Positions 10,161 through 23,100 of a DNA stretch of 37,621 bases are shown here, piece by piece. The translations under genes and the position numbers were made by a program. Numbering within the stretch: the stretch's first letter is position 1; each line of letters opens with the position of its first letter. The notes beneath the pieces were generated by a model, which saw only the letters and a program-made list of their open reading frames with translations, did no database searches and had not been told where the DNA came from. Source of the DNA: Mnemiopsis leidyi (taxonomy: Eukaryota; Ctenophora; Tentaculata; Lobata; Bolinopsidae); contig JH155219.1 of the NCBI GenBank assembly GCA_000226015.1, forward strand, positions 359,892 to 397,512, in the 5' to 3' direction.

Positions 10161-13100
10161 GGCTCGAGTTGGATCTGCAGATGGGTTGCAAAGTTGTTAG
10201 TGTTTTTGGAAATAGTTCTTATGATAGATTATTTTTAGAATCAGCATGTTTTCACATCAGCTTGTCTGATTTTTGCGATATAGCGATCTATCCTGTGCAA
10301 GTAACCACTGCTTTCTGGCACACGTTTCTAGAAGCAGGGAGTTATTAATCTCTGGCCTTACCGTAAGATCAACTTGTTTCAAATAATCACGACCCGTTTC
10401 CTTCTAACATAGCGAACATTCATCAACCTAAGTTTTAGATCAAAAAGGAGTTGAAGTCAGGGCTAGGCTTTTTAGAACCAACCTCTACTTATTTTCTAGC
10501 AAATAAAAGAACCAAAAGAAGCTAAGACGGCTGTTTTCCCCTCTCCGAGGAGCTGACACGGAAACCGAGCTGTAGAAACACTGCACATATAGTTATGACG
10601 AAATTGGGGACTTGTGAAACTGTTTCTTATCAACGAAAACAATAGGACAAAATGATATCGAATTATGACAGCAGAAAGTAGTAACGATAAAACAATGATC
10701 AATATTCAGCACTGAGCACAACGATACATGGCATACGCATAGTATTTCATTATGGATACGCTGATAAAAGCAGCAGGGAAAGAGACAATTTGCTTTTGAT
10801 AGGATTTTGTACGGACTAAATAACTGTATAAAGGAAGACGAGCACGCCTGCACGCTGCTATAAGGGAGAAGACCATGTTTTGCTTTTGAAGGTGAAGTAT
10901 ATATATACGGCAGGTAGAAATGTTGTGGGCTCACTTCAACCCCCACGTCGGGTTCTTTCAACTAAATGAACTTGATTACCATCGAGTTGTAACTTTTAAG
11001 TCTCGTTTAAAACCATCGTCCCAATCGAAATTCTTCCAGGCAGCCTCGTAGGTTTTTTTGAACATACGTCCAATCTAAAGATGCCCTTGAAAACTCAGTG
11101 ACCCTTTAACATGTACTCATATCTCTTCTAACCAGAGTGATAGTATCACATCCGTCCACATTGTGACGTTTTTAAAAATAGCTGCAAGGAAGGCCGCAGC
11201 CCGAACAATGGCCGCACGGTGCTCCAAATAATAGGAACTCTGCAGCCCATACCTCTAAATAGATCCTCCCACCACCAGTGATACAGACTGCCGGCTGTTA
11301 CTATGAGAACCAATAAATGCAAACAATGAAGGACTAAGGTGTTGCTCTCACTCCAGGGCTGTTTGTCAGAGTTTGTACTGTTAGTGTTAGTGGTTTTGTT
11401 TGCAAGTCGTTAGGAAAACGTTCGACGAACTGTATGCGCGTGTGATTGTTATTGTTTCTACGGCATCCTTGTAAAAACATAGTGCACATATTCTGCATAG
11501 TATTTCCTGGCTTCAACGCGACTACTGGCAAAGTATAAAGAGAAGCGTTTTGTGAAGGGCTGGGAAAATTATTAATACAGTAGACCGGCTAGACTATTTT
11601 GCAAGCATCGCTTATTTCACTTAAACGCTTAAATTACCCTCCTAACATTATATGTTTTATCAATTTGAACTTACCGCAAATAAAATTGTTATTGTTATCT
11701 TTGGCAGTTATTTTTGCAATCTTTGCAGACAAAACCTCTTGCCTGTTGCCACTAGCTAGTTGTAATGAGCTACTACCTCATGTGGCCCAAATCTTCATCT
11801 TTCGCACGAATTTTAGTTCGGACTCGCCCATTTCGTATTCGCCACTTCCAGGTCACGTTTCGGTCACGGTACAGGAAAAACATTCCCATTAATTTGTGTC
11901 TCGGTACTTTGATAAAGGAGCGATACTTATCCTGCTTTAAGTCGGTCGGCAAAGGCAGCACGTGGGACCCGCCTGTAGCCGTGCTTGGTGGAGCTGAGAC
12001 CGGCCTTAGTCGCGACTGTCTTATAGGGAGGAGAGCTGACGTGAACAACCACTTAGCTTTTTAACTTGACTGATTGAGAAGCAGGGGAATTACAGAAGCA
12101 GGCCTGTATTTCGTTTCCTCAATCTGTCAAATTCCTCTGACAACAAGAGCTCACAATGCTAGGCTCCGATCAATCGGGCTATCCATGTCAGGCCAGTACA
12201 GCATGTCCCTCAATTTCATGTATCGGCTTTCAATCTGACCCTCCTCAGGACTGTAGGAGTATCAGTTGCACAATACAACTGCAGTTGAGTCTCAAGAGAG
12301 GCGATCATGAGTCTTGGAGCTAATAAAAGTGACAGAATTTGTGAGACCTTGACAATCGAGCAGTCATAGGCGTCAAGTTCTAGTACCCTACTCCTGGCTG
12401 AACTGGCTCGATAATCAATCTTAATGTGGTTACTTTGCAAACCAGCACTGTTGCTCCTAACCAATACCGGGGTCAGTGACTTTATGCTTAAATACAATTT
12501 GGCGAAGGTTCGGTCGATCATTTCTGAAATTTACTCGCCGACTATGCGTCGGGACGAAAAACTCTGTCTCACAACGCCCTTGGAACTGACGGAGACCACG
12601 TGACTGGGTTAAATGTGATTCTCCTCGAGGAGCAGCCGGCTAGAGGACTCTGGGGACCCAGCAAAGGGACGGGCCGGACCAGGTCTCGACTAATTGAAGG
12701 TCTCCCCAGGTCGTCTCCATCTGGTCTCCTTAAATAACTAAGTGCTTTAACCCCTCCTGCTCAGTTTTTAGTACCTGCTTACCGCAGAGTTTCTTGTCTT
12801 TTGCATGCCTTTTTTCTTATGCACGCAAAAAAGTCTCTTGATAAAATCACTGTAAAACTGTTATAAAGCCGCTCAAGAAAAGTACTTCTTTTTAATTGAA
12901 GACTGATCCTTTGCTCTAACATTTATTCCAGGGGCTATAAAAACTAGCTTTAAAACTTGTTTTCTCAGACGTAAGTGTAAAAAAGATAAAAATTAAATGG
13001 AGAAAGGACGTAGGTCGGCCGCACGATACATGAAGTGAGGATGAACCGTGCTACTATCAGCACTTTGGCAAGCTCCTTGGCCAGCATTTTCAAAAGTTAT

Positions 13101-13761
13101 TTTAGCCAAATCGAAGTTATCAGATAGGAATCACGTTTACTTACTTACTATACGCTTGTCACGGAGATTCTAGATTAATGATTGTGGGAACCATTTCTGT
13201 ACGTTATTTTCGCCAAACCAATTCAATGTACGGTGGGCGATCACGAATTCTGCTTACAATCATTTTTCACGCTTTGTGGTGAAGTCGTATCTTTCAAATA
13301 AAAAAAAAAGAGCATCATAAATAGCTTTGCAAAATGTGTATCGATACTTGATACTTTCATGGACTTATCATCAATTGATTGCAATTGTATCAATAATTAA
13401 AAGTTAAAACCATCATGAACTTATTTATTTACTTTTAGTTCTACTTTTAAGAGTCCGTGTAGTAGCATCACTGTAAAAATAAAATTGTCGTAATGTTCAT
13501 TAATTACAGCATAACCTAGTTTCCTTCACTAAAATAAGCACGCATTCTTTGGAAAGGAAAGAATTCCTAAAATGCAGTATTAATGAATAATAATGTAATT
13601 ATGGTGATCGGCCGAGTGAACTTACACACCCACTAAAAGAGGTCCACCACACAAATTTAATCCCACAAGGAATTCGCACCCCTTGCCATATCCGGGCCCA
13701 ACCTCAATGGAATCTCAACTATCTGAGCCATCTGAACTATAAAATGGTTTTCAGGCACTAC
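10161..13761. other. Gene-free tract, middle part
   Basis: No supported gene. Open frames of up to 122 codons (for example 10593-10961 on the minus strand) have AT-driven Phe/Ser/Cys-rich compositions and no recognisable domain. A GC-rich block lies at 12540-12740. A TATAAAAA-type box sits near 12937 without a clear initiator. Confidence 0.35.
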
Positions 13762-13769
13762 TATATAAA
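13762..13769 (+). promoter_or_regulatory. TATA box with initiator at +31
   Basis: TATATAAA at 13762 is followed 31 nt later by an initiator-like CATTTT (A at 13793). The first ATG is at 13823 and reads 26 codons (MHVRNLANVC...) into a CAG|GTTGAA donor-like site. The spacing fits a focused RNA polymerase II core promoter, possibly a first exon; no downstream exon is linked. Confidence 0.4.
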
Positions 13770-15816
13770 GTACTTCCGCAGGTCGACTCTACATTTTAGT
13801 GAACATTTATTCTCCGTGGCCGATGCACGTGAGAAATTTGGCAAATGTCTGTCGCGTTGCTTTCCCCACTGGGCCCGCTAAAACTGTCTGTCTGTCAGGT
13901 TGAAAGCCTGTCTGTCCCCGGAGCCTCCCTGGAATGTGTGGAATCTAGCTGATCGAGGTGTTCTAATCGCCCACATCCTAGCAAATACTCCCGCCAAAGG
14001 ATTTTCCACCGTTTCTGCACTTGTTTTGCCCTTAAAAGGATTATCAGGTGCTGGAGGAAGTGAGCTTGACAAATGAGAGCAATACCCCGCCCCATTAGCC
14101 CTGCCAATTTACAACAACTGCCACGTGCCCTCAAATAACTAGTCACTTTAATCCATTACTTGTGAACTAGTTCTCTCCAGGTTCACCGCGAATTTAGTTA
14201 CTCCACCACAAAGTATTCATCAGCTCATGATTTGTATTCATCTGCTGCTTGACTTCATTATTGTTTTCTAAGTCTAAAGTTTGACGGTTGTTTGTGATTC
14301 AAACTTATCAAGACAAAAACTTCGAAGTTCAAGTTCTGAGTTTCGGCTGATCTAATGATCTAATAACTCCCATGACCAATGACTCGAATAAACTGCGGCA
14401 GTAGCGGCACCGGTCGGCTGCAAAAATCTGTGAACATTCAACAAATCGGCGTAATGAAACGTTAATGTGTTGTCTAGGTAATTATAATGATGATGGCTGT
14501 TGTGACATTTTAATTTGTTAATAGAAATTATCACAGTAATCGTCCTGCACATGTTGCGTTAAGTTTAGAAGCACGTTCCAGAAAGTTCAAAAACTTTCGC
14601 GACACTTAGCTTTAGGGATTTGCCAAAAGTAAATTCTTTTAATTTTTGAGATAACTTTTGATATAAGATCACCATGCCTGGTTATAAGTATTATATAGTA
14701 TATAATAGCACCTGTGATTTGCTCCAGTAACCATGTTCATTTCGTAACAGTAGTTGACCACGCAATTAACTCAACGGTGGACGGCAGGGCACCCGACGAT
14801 GGATAATCTATGATTTGCTCCGAAAATTTTCTCACCAGTTTTAGGGCAAAAGGAAAAGAGACACATTACAAGTGCAGGCAGCTGCATATACTCATATTTG
14901 CACAACGCCTCTGCCTCCTCTTAATCCAGTATCCACTTGTTTCATGCGCTGTGATTTTTTGCTCGGTTGAAGACACTGCCAAGACTTGTGCCGATGCGTT
15001 AGAAAAACGAGACGATTATTTCAACTTCAAGACACGTGACCGCAGTGTACTGATGGCCGTGATCGTGTGACTTCTAGGGAAATTAAGCAGCCGGCCGAAC
15101 AGGATATCTGGTTTCCTGCTGCTGAGACTTCACCGTTTTCTTGTGATCAACAGTTCGTAGTCGTATCAGTAACGGTTGTTCTAGTTCGACTTCCAGTCCG
15201 TTTAAGGTGGCCTGACTGCAATGGGTCTAGATCTCACAAATCCTCCTCCACACAACGATAAACCTGTCAGTTTTCTGCGTTCGCAACTTCAAATGTTATC
15301 TCCTAATTGCAATGCGCACGAGCGGACCGTCTCTGAGGACACTTTAAACATTATTCCGCAGCCTAGAGCTTTAGTGTCTTTATGATTGCAGACAGTTAAA
15401 GAGAGAGCTATGGTCTAAAAATAGGATCTACAAGGGATCACTCCCCCGTTCTCAGCAACTCCCCCGACTTCCCGATAAAACGCTTCCTCCTGGCTCCTCA
15501 TACCATTTCTCATTTCCTAGTTAAATTTTACTTGATCTCTCCCACACATACTAACAGGGAGTATGCAACGTGCCCTTAATCCCCCCCCCCATCACCATGT
15601 CACTTTGCTCAGCCCGAGAAGTCATTGTGACGTACTTATCACTTAAAGGATTTATAAATTGGATTAGAGCTTTGCAAGGGGCAGTAAAAGTGGCCAGTCA
15701 AATACCACCTTCTTTTGCGAATTTCCCAGGTTGTTAGTTTCGATCAGCTTCAAATTGTTTAAACAGGGGTTGTGACATTGGACTAGATTGTGGGAGTATC
15801 TGGCAGCGTCGGTCCC
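13770..15816. other. Gene-free tract, third part
   Basis: I see no supported gene. Short open frames on both strands near 13.9, 14.8 and 15.1 kb lack motifs or splice-linked partners. There is a 10-base C run near 15582. The tract lies between two TATA-box candidates. Confidence 0.35.
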
Positions 15817-15823
15817 TATAAAT
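15817..15823 (+). promoter_or_regulatory. TATA box upstream of a small hydrophobic frame
   Basis: TATAAAT at 15817 has an initiator-like GCATTTC 29 nt downstream (A at 15846). Two ATGs follow, at 15886 and 15922; the second opens the 52-codon frame listed separately. Confidence 0.4.
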
Positions 15824-15921
15824 ATCGATTTGTTCGATCCAGTGCATTTCGATATTCGGTACTCTTGGATGTTGTCTCTTGCCTTGTCTAAATTTTTGGT
15901 GCAGTTGACCTTCTTAGATCG

Positions 15922-16080
15922 ATGAAGGTGTTCAAAGGAAGCAAAAGTTGCAGTCGCTTACTTGCCTTATTGAATTTAGTGCTATCACAATTAATTGTAA
16001 TTCTTTTACGTAATTTAGACTATAAACGTAATCTTTGTGTTCATGCGCGGGTAAATGAACGGGCTAGGGACTGCTCCTGA
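15922..16080 (+). CDS. Possible small ORF / first exon with signal-anchor-like segment
   Basis: The frame has 52 codons, beginning MKVFKGSKSC, with a hydrophobic stretch LLALLNLVLSQLIVILL at about residues 13-29: basic N-terminus, then a hydrophobic core, as in a signal peptide or signal anchor. It lies about 75 nt downstream of the start expected from the TATA box at 15817. A CGG|GTAAAT donor-like site in phase 0 occurs at about 16050, so it could be a first coding exon. It is unsupported by homology. A frame this short with a hydrophobic run can arise by chance in AT-rich DNA. Confidence 0.25.
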   Translation: MKVFKGSKSCSRLLALLNLVLSQLIVILLRNLDYKRNLCVHARVNERARDCS

Positions 16081-16640
16081 AACAGATCATAAATGATTGA
16101 ATTCGGTGTCTGGTAACCAGATGGTTTTTGGGTGGGAAATCGATTTTCTATTAATAAAATATGGTTATAGCGGGAGATCCACATTCCATTAATAGCGAAC
16201 ATTCCTAACGCTCTTCGGAGCTATTTTAGCGATCTTTAGTTTTAATCAGATGACTTTATGAGCACACCCGGCCACCTAGTGGTAGAACTGCCAAGCACGG
16301 CTTAGGTCGTTTAGAAGACAGGAGACAACCTAAGCTGCCGTCTGTCACCAGGGAAGTAGGGCTGATCTAAGAGGACCGGACGTATTGCGTAATCTACCAC
16401 AGGGTTTAAAGGGGCCTTCCTACCGCTACTCTAGTTATTTTTGGAGTTGTTATTTTCGGGTTGGAGCCAGCTCCTTTGAAGTCAGTTTGCCCTTTTTGAT
16501 TTACGTTGCTTTGTTACGAAGGCAATTTTTTCGTTTTACCAGAGACCACATCAAAGATAGGCCCGGATTGGGTGCAACCAACTTCACCTTTTTGCAACAA
16601 CTTGTCGGTGTACTCTTTGAGCTGACACTTTACTTGAGAC

Positions 16641-16677
16641 TATATAAATAGGTCCGGTTGCCATGCAGGTCATTCTG
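16641..16677 (+). promoter_or_regulatory. TATA/Inr core promoter
   Basis: TATATAAATA (16641-16650) is followed by an initiator TCATTC with its A at 16672, exactly 31 nt from the start of the TATA box. ATG 16687 opens a reading frame that ends in a good splice donor. This is the best-formed promoter in the window and is taken as the promoter of the five-exon plus-strand gene. Confidence 0.6.
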
Positions 16678-16686
16678 CTAAGACGC

Positions 16687-19319
16687 ATGTTCCCCGTCCC
16701 CGTGCCCCGTCAACCTCAGCACGCGTTCAAATTTACACCAAACTTTAGCACTTCAGCTCAAGTCAGACCACCTCGCTTGCATCTTTCTCACGATGGGATA
16801 ACTCGTGCTAACATCCCCATGCAGCCTGGACAGTGAGGGAGTACTCACGCGTTCAACAGGCAATTTATTTCGCACGCTCCGAATAATATTTTATTTGTAG
16901 CTACTGTTGAAAGCACGCCCCTCCCTCTATTCTCCTTTCGAATATAATTTTTAATCAGTGCCTCAGTTAGCTAAAATTGCCTTCAATTCCGTTAACTTTC
17001 CTCGCTTTCATAACGAGGTTCAGAGTTAAGACTAGTGCGACATCTAGTAGATTACGTTCTGAGAACATGACAGGCTTGGTCTTACTCCTCCCTCAGTTGT
17101 CATTTTGCAAATTCTATGCAGCTTCTTGCACTGAATGGTCGATAGGCTAGAAGAAGAAATTTCTTAATTTCAATCCAAAGGAATTGCAGCAATCAGTCAG
17201 TCAATTTGCCTCAACGCTGTCAGCTCTCATAACGCAATAGCTGCCGGGATTCGAGCACTACTGAAGTCGAGATTGATTTTATCAGACCTATTTTACAATT
17301 TCAACCTTACAACAGTCAGTTCGAATTAAAATTTTGAAATATATCAACGATTTTAACTAGTCATATTCTACCCCAGTGTAACAGTTTAATTCGATATCAT
17401 TTTATGTTTTTTTAACTCGAGCCTGAGGCTAGTCATTGTCTGCGAGTGCACTTGTCCCTATCGAATTGGAGAATAACAAGTCCAGCCATGCCAACAGCAA
17501 GACTGGGTTTGGCTAATGCAATAAGGACCTTGTCACAGGAGTTGTGAGTTTGCACATGCCAGACATTCCGTCCTACAGGACCTGACCGTGAAGTCACCGC
17601 TCGGATAACTTGATTAGGAACCGTACATATGAATTCCGGGCTCATTTGCGAATTGCGCATTTCACATGGTCCTGCACAGTAAAAACTTTCGCTTTTTACC
17701 GTTATGTTCCCAAATTACAATCACACACTATTATTTTCCAAATTTTCGTTTGCCTTTTGTTGCAACGACTTTTTGTTCAGACTTAGAATTATCTGCAGAA
17801 GTTTCTTAGCTCGAAAGCAATTCGATGCCGAATGGTTTTAACATGCGAGTTGCCTATTGTGCCTTAAGGGTGGGGGTCACCTTATTATTCAGAACAACCA
17901 CACGGAAATTTTTACCATTTCTCACTAGTTCAGTAAATTCCGTTACATCTCCTTGTGAAAATATTTTACGAATATCCGAACATGATGAATTTCTATCTAA
18001 TACTGAGACTGAAGAATGTCATCCAAAATTACTGCGCCCCACTAACCCGCCCTCTATTCAGCAGCATGAGGTTATGGTAAAAACTCCACTCGAATCTGAG
18101 AACAATTGGAGCATACAAAAACGATCAAAGTTCAAGAAGCCCATAACGACAATTAAAGACAAGCTACCAGTAGATAGGATGTATAACGCTACCCAAACCC
18201 TCAACGGCAGAGTGCCCCCTGATGTCCGGGAAACGTGCAGAGACATGTTGTACTATCTCAGAAAACGACCTGAATTACTCAAAAAGCCATCCCCCCGGGG
18301 ATTCAAGGTTAGCACTTCTTGGTTTTCTATTTGCTGCTTGCTGGAATTTTTGAGTTCCGCTTCGGCCACCACAAAATTTAGATTTTGCTAAATTTAGCAT
18401 GCATTTCTAATTAAATCGATGATAAGGTGACTAGAACGTCCTAAATTTAGACTGAATTATCTAAAATGAAATCAGATTTCGGACTAAATATAGCCTGAAT
18501 TTACAATCCTAAATCGGACCTTCTAAATTTGAACATATTCCCAGGTCTATGATAACCGAGAGGGATTTTTGCCAAAGATTACCCGGAAAGAATCGTGGTG
18601 TTACTACGAGGCGGTGGTTGGCAATGCTCGAGACGGAAGCACTGGAAAAAGAAGAGTGGTTTTATTAGTCGAGCAGAACCACACCAGCGACCGGTTCAAA
18701 CGGTAAGCAAAGCTCATCCCTTTTTCAGGGCAAACCGCCCGATTTTCAACCAGACTTTTTTGGCCAGATTATTTTGTGTCGTTAAGGGTGACTGATTTTG
18801 ATTGTGATATATTATAAAGGGTGTGCGATTGAAAACGTTCAAAAATGTTGATTTACCATTATTTTCAGATGTCTAGGAAAATACTACTCCAACACCCACT
18901 ACGGTCACAGACCTGGTGACGTCCCCTTTGTTCGAGTCCACTAAAAAGTGTTCCAGACCCAAACATCACCCTGGTGACGTGACAGTAAACAGAAGACAAA
19001 CCATGGTGACAGTTACCAGCGGATACAGCAAGGGCGGCAGACCACGTGTATCAGATAATACCGCGGACTTTGAGGGCTACTCACGTTCTAGTGATAAGGT
19101 ATGTAACTTCTCCCTTGCCAGCGCACATTTTAAAAAGAGGCAGGGCTCATGTGATCTCATCATTAATTATAGATTGAAAACATTGGTATCGGATAACTCG
19201 TTAACGCAGCGTATTAACCAATCCATACTTCTCAGGTCCGTCAAAGAGCGAACAAACACAAAGAAAAGTTAATAGACACGTGCGTTCGGACGAATTCTCG
19301 GAGCAACCAGACGATATAA
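16687..19319 (+). CDS. Unknown five-exon gene, basic Cys-containing protein, with a frame conflict in exon 4
   Basis: Proposed exons: 16687-16832, 17893-18307, 18545-18702, 18869-19098 and 19236-19319. Exon 1 (MFPVPVPRQPQHAFKF...) ends at a strong CA|GTGAGG donor and joins exon 2 in phase 2; exons 2-3 join in phase 0, 3-4 in phase 2 and 4-5 in phase 0, with TAA at 19317. Exons 3 and 4 look genuinely coding (ESWCYYEAVVGNARDG, CLGKYYSNTHYGHRPGDV). Exon 4 cannot be read in one frame. From its acceptor the frame stops at TAA 18942, yet the open frame reaching the exon 4 donor is shifted by one base; the C4 run at 18922-18925 is a plausible indel site. The protein is rich in Lys/Arg, Ser and Thr with scattered Cys, and shows no domain I recognise and no clear signal peptide in the proposed exon 1. 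The link from exon 1 to exon 2 is the weakest part; other acceptors (17869, 17929) also fit phase 2. Confidence 0.45.
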
Positions 19320-20106
19320 ATGTCGGAGAGTGCTAGAGGATCTCATAATACAGACTGTTTTAATTACAGTCTAGCGAATATGTAAACTTATGTTTATGAG
19401 CCTGTGTTATTTCTTAATTAATTATTATTACCTTGTACATAATTTATCCAGATAAATGTAAGTGATTTATTTTATTCCTGGCTAGAATCTATTTAAGTTT
19501 ATGATTTATTATGTTATAAAGTGTGAAGGAATTTCTTGATAGATATGCCTTATATCCTGATAATGGAAGATGAACGAGTTTAAGAAGATGGAAAATTGGT
19601 GGTTGGCTGCAAAATTTACTCTTGTTTAAGTGTTATATTCGATGAGACAATCTTGATTCAGGGGTTGAACTATAATTTGCATGCGATAGGTGACTCCAAG
19701 GGAGAATTTTATAACGTATTTGTAATAATGTACAGCTTAGGAAAATTTGTTGATATTTCATGATTTTAGTTATCCGTGGGTTTTATTTGTCATCTAAACT
19801 CATGCAAAAATCTAAACCAGGCTCAATTTGTCTGACTAGTTACTTTCTGTTGTACCGCCTCGACAAAATAGCACCGAATTGAGACATTAACTACCTCCCT
19901 ACCTCAAAAAACTTAATGTTTCTACCAATGAAACGCAAATATTAAAACTCAAAAAATAAAAATGTATATGACATAAATAAATCGGCACAGCACATATCTT
20001 CCATAGGAGGTGTACCGTACAATAACTTAGCGGTTTTAAGTCCAACTCAAAAATTTTCCTAGAAAGAATAACGATCTCGAAATCTTGGAGGCAAAAAGAT
20101 ACACTC
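19320..20106. other. Convergent intergenic region
   Basis: AT-rich, with no coding exon. It separates the end of the unknown plus-strand gene from the 3' end of the minus-strand cyclophilin-40 gene. It contains several AATAAA/TTTATT words, but none is so well placed that I would assign it. Confidence 0.4.
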
Positions 20107-23100
20107 TCACTTGAACATCTTAGAGTAAGCTTGTCTGTCCTTGTTTCTCTGTCTTTTGACAAGTTGGTCTGCTCGCAGTAAGGAATTAGCGAGAACTTTA
20201 TCCTCTGGACTTAACTCTGCTGCTTTTTTATAATCGACCTGAACAGGGTCAATTAGCTCTCGGGAAAAAAGCAACGTTATGAACTTTCTAATAACTAACT
20301 AGGGGTTCAAAATAGTGAAACTAAATAAGAAATAAGTAGAGGTTTACCACAGCAAGATCATATTCTCCAAGTCCTTCATGAGCCTTGGCTCTTCTAAAGT
20401 AGCTTTTTGTTGAATTGCCATCTTTTTCTAGCACCTGTAGAAACGAACGTTAGATCATCATCAAATAGGCACCTAGTTTAGTTACTTTTTGTTTTGATAT
20501 TAAATACCACAGCGGAATCGTGAGAGATGAAAATTATCCTCACCTTATTGCAAAATTTGATAGCTTCTTTGAACTGCGACAAAGAATTATAACACTGCGC
20601 CCTGAAGGTGATGAAAAAATGTTTTTTAAATTATAGAAATATATTAATTATTATATCGAAGAGAGTTCACAATTGAACTGAAATCTGAACCAAAAAAGTG
20701 GAACCATCTCTTTTCTCAACTTATGTTATCAGTGAAAAAGAAGACGACTATATAGCATATACTAACAGATTAAGTTGGCAGGTTGTATAAAGGTTTTTAC
20801 AAGCTTCATCCGCCTCATAACCATCGTGATCCAGATATCTGACTGCTTTCAAATATTTGTGTTTTGCCCTCAAATAGTCCTGTTCCTTGAACAGCTTATT
20901 GCCACATTCCTTCATCATTGCTGCAGCCTCTAAAACTTTAGTAGCCTGAGTTAGATCACCAGGTCAGATAAGGGAGGCTCAGATGCAATTAATTCCCGTT
21001 AAAATGTTTTATCAGAACAGTTATCACACCCAAAATATTGGCTGTGTTCCATGCACGCGGCAATGTTGTAGAGTACAGGCATGACACAAGTGTAAAACGT
21101 TGGAAACCAATAACAGGGACGTGCCGACAAAGTGTTACCTTTGAGATATCCAAACTGCAGTCCTGAGGATGGTCTGAGTAAACTTCGTCGCCGACAGGGG
21201 CCGGCATGCTTTCCAAAACGCCACATCCCGCAATCCAGCAATCCTGAATTGTTATTGTCGTTGCTCCATAGAGGGGACCCCGTTTATTTGTCCGCATTAT
21301 TGCTGGTGATTATTAAACACAGCGGCAGGACTTTGAGGCTATGCAATTTGTAACAAAGTTACTACTGTCACTTTTACAGACGACGGTAATGAACTCATAA
21401 ACCGCAATTACTTTATCGCGATATACACTATCTATCTTAACGCGTAGGATACATGACCATGAATTTTCACAAATTTTACCGCTCGATCGATCGCCATGCT
21501 GATATCAACAGATCAAAATTATCGAAATCTAAAGCGCGCATTAAATTGGGTGGACGCGAGCGAGGCGACGCGAGGCGCAAAATATCTTATGCTGAACTGA
21601 CAATTTTTGCTTACTTCTTAAAAATGTTTTCCCGGGCTCCATAAAAAACATAAAATTGGAGAGAAATTTTATGTAATTTTGAGCGGCAACACTAAATAAT
21701 CCGAAAACCTTTAAAACAAGGTACCGCCAGTAAAAATACAACATGACAACTTCTATAGTTATGAAGGAGTAGAAGTTAGTCAAGTTACCATATCAAGCAC
21801 ATACACTGAACTGTGACCATTTCAAAAAAGGATTGAGAAATAGACTAGACTTTTATCTAAAAGACTTAAGATAAAAGAAATAAACAATGAAAAGAACGCG
21901 CGATAATGTGTAAAAACTTTGCGCGTGTAACGTCGAGTTTTTAGGAAGGGGAGGGGAGGGGGATGCGGGTTCTGGTAATCCCGGCCGTAGGCCCGGTTTC
22001 CAGCTAGTTGTATTTTAAACAATAAGCAACGGCACGATAAGGGAAATTCAGCGGTCGCCTGACACAATAAAAGCGGCCACAATTCTTGATTTATTTTTAG
22101 ATTTCATTTTTTCATCAAAATTACGGTATGGTGACCGCTGCTCCAGCTAAATCGACTTCGATAATGTAGCATTTAGCGCATTAAAGAAAGCATTCCATCG
22201 AAAATGCGAGTCTCCAGTCGTGATTAAGTGGATAGTGGAACTTATCCGTAACAGATCCACTATAATAATAGTGGAGCTTAACGGACATAAACATACCATA
22301 CGAATAGTAAAAGCATGTCCGCAAGAGGGATACTCTCCCCCTTTCTCTGGAACCTAGTGGTGGACAGCTTGCTGTCCTTTACCGAGGAAAAGATCCCTTG
22401 TGATCTTCAGGGAATCGCGGACGACCTTGCACTATTAGCCACTACCGAAGCACCAAAAGTTAAGGGACTCCAGTGCTTTAATGCAGACACTCTTAGAGAG
22501 ATGACGCAGAAAAATTTGGATCAAATTAACAAATGGTGTAAAGAATACGGCCTCTCATTGAGCGCACTAAAAACTCACTCGGTGATGTTTACATGGAGAA
22601 GGAATTGGCGAGACCAACTCTCAAAACCACTCCAGGTGGAGGACACCGAGATTGAAAAACGTATCACAACAAAAATTCTCGGAGTGACGCTTGACAGCAA
22701 ACTCTCGTGGAACGAACACATCGACCAAAAATGCAAGAAGGCCAAAGGCATACTCCTGCACTGCAGGGGGCTATTGGTCCCAGCTGGGGCTTTAACCCTT
22801 AAACCATGAAATGGATATATACCGCGCTGGTGAGACCTACTCTCACCTATGCAGCAATGACATGGATTAATGGTCTATACGAGCAGCATATTCTTGCAAA
22901 ACTAAAAAGCGTCCAGAGACTGGCAAACATCCTGATCACAGGAGCTCTGCCATCCACTCCAGTCGATCCACTAAACTCTATAACGAACATGATCCCAATC
23001 GATCTCTGCATTGAAGAGAAAGCCGATCTGGGTTTTCTTAGACTCAAATCCAATAAACATTATCAACCTCCCGTGTTACCAAGTACGGTTTACTAATTTC

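Noticed and set aside
10593..10961. 122-codon minus-strand frame
   Set aside because: Phe/Ser/Cys-rich composition as expected of chance, with no domain, splice partner or promoter.
11765..12064. Overlapping 90-100 codon frames on both strands
   Set aside because: Opposing frames of similar length over the same DNA, with no motif in either; probably chance in GC-richer DNA.
12216..12521. 101-codon minus-strand frame
   Set aside because: No recognisable motif and no phase-compatible neighbouring exon found.
17433..17660. 75-codon minus-strand frame inside the first intron of the unknown gene
   Set aside because: Composition is plausible, but there is no splice or promoter context and no recognised motif.
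22315..23096. Intact reverse-transcriptase gene
   Set aside because: The start of the domain, and its continuation past 22806, are in other frames, so the copy is dead.
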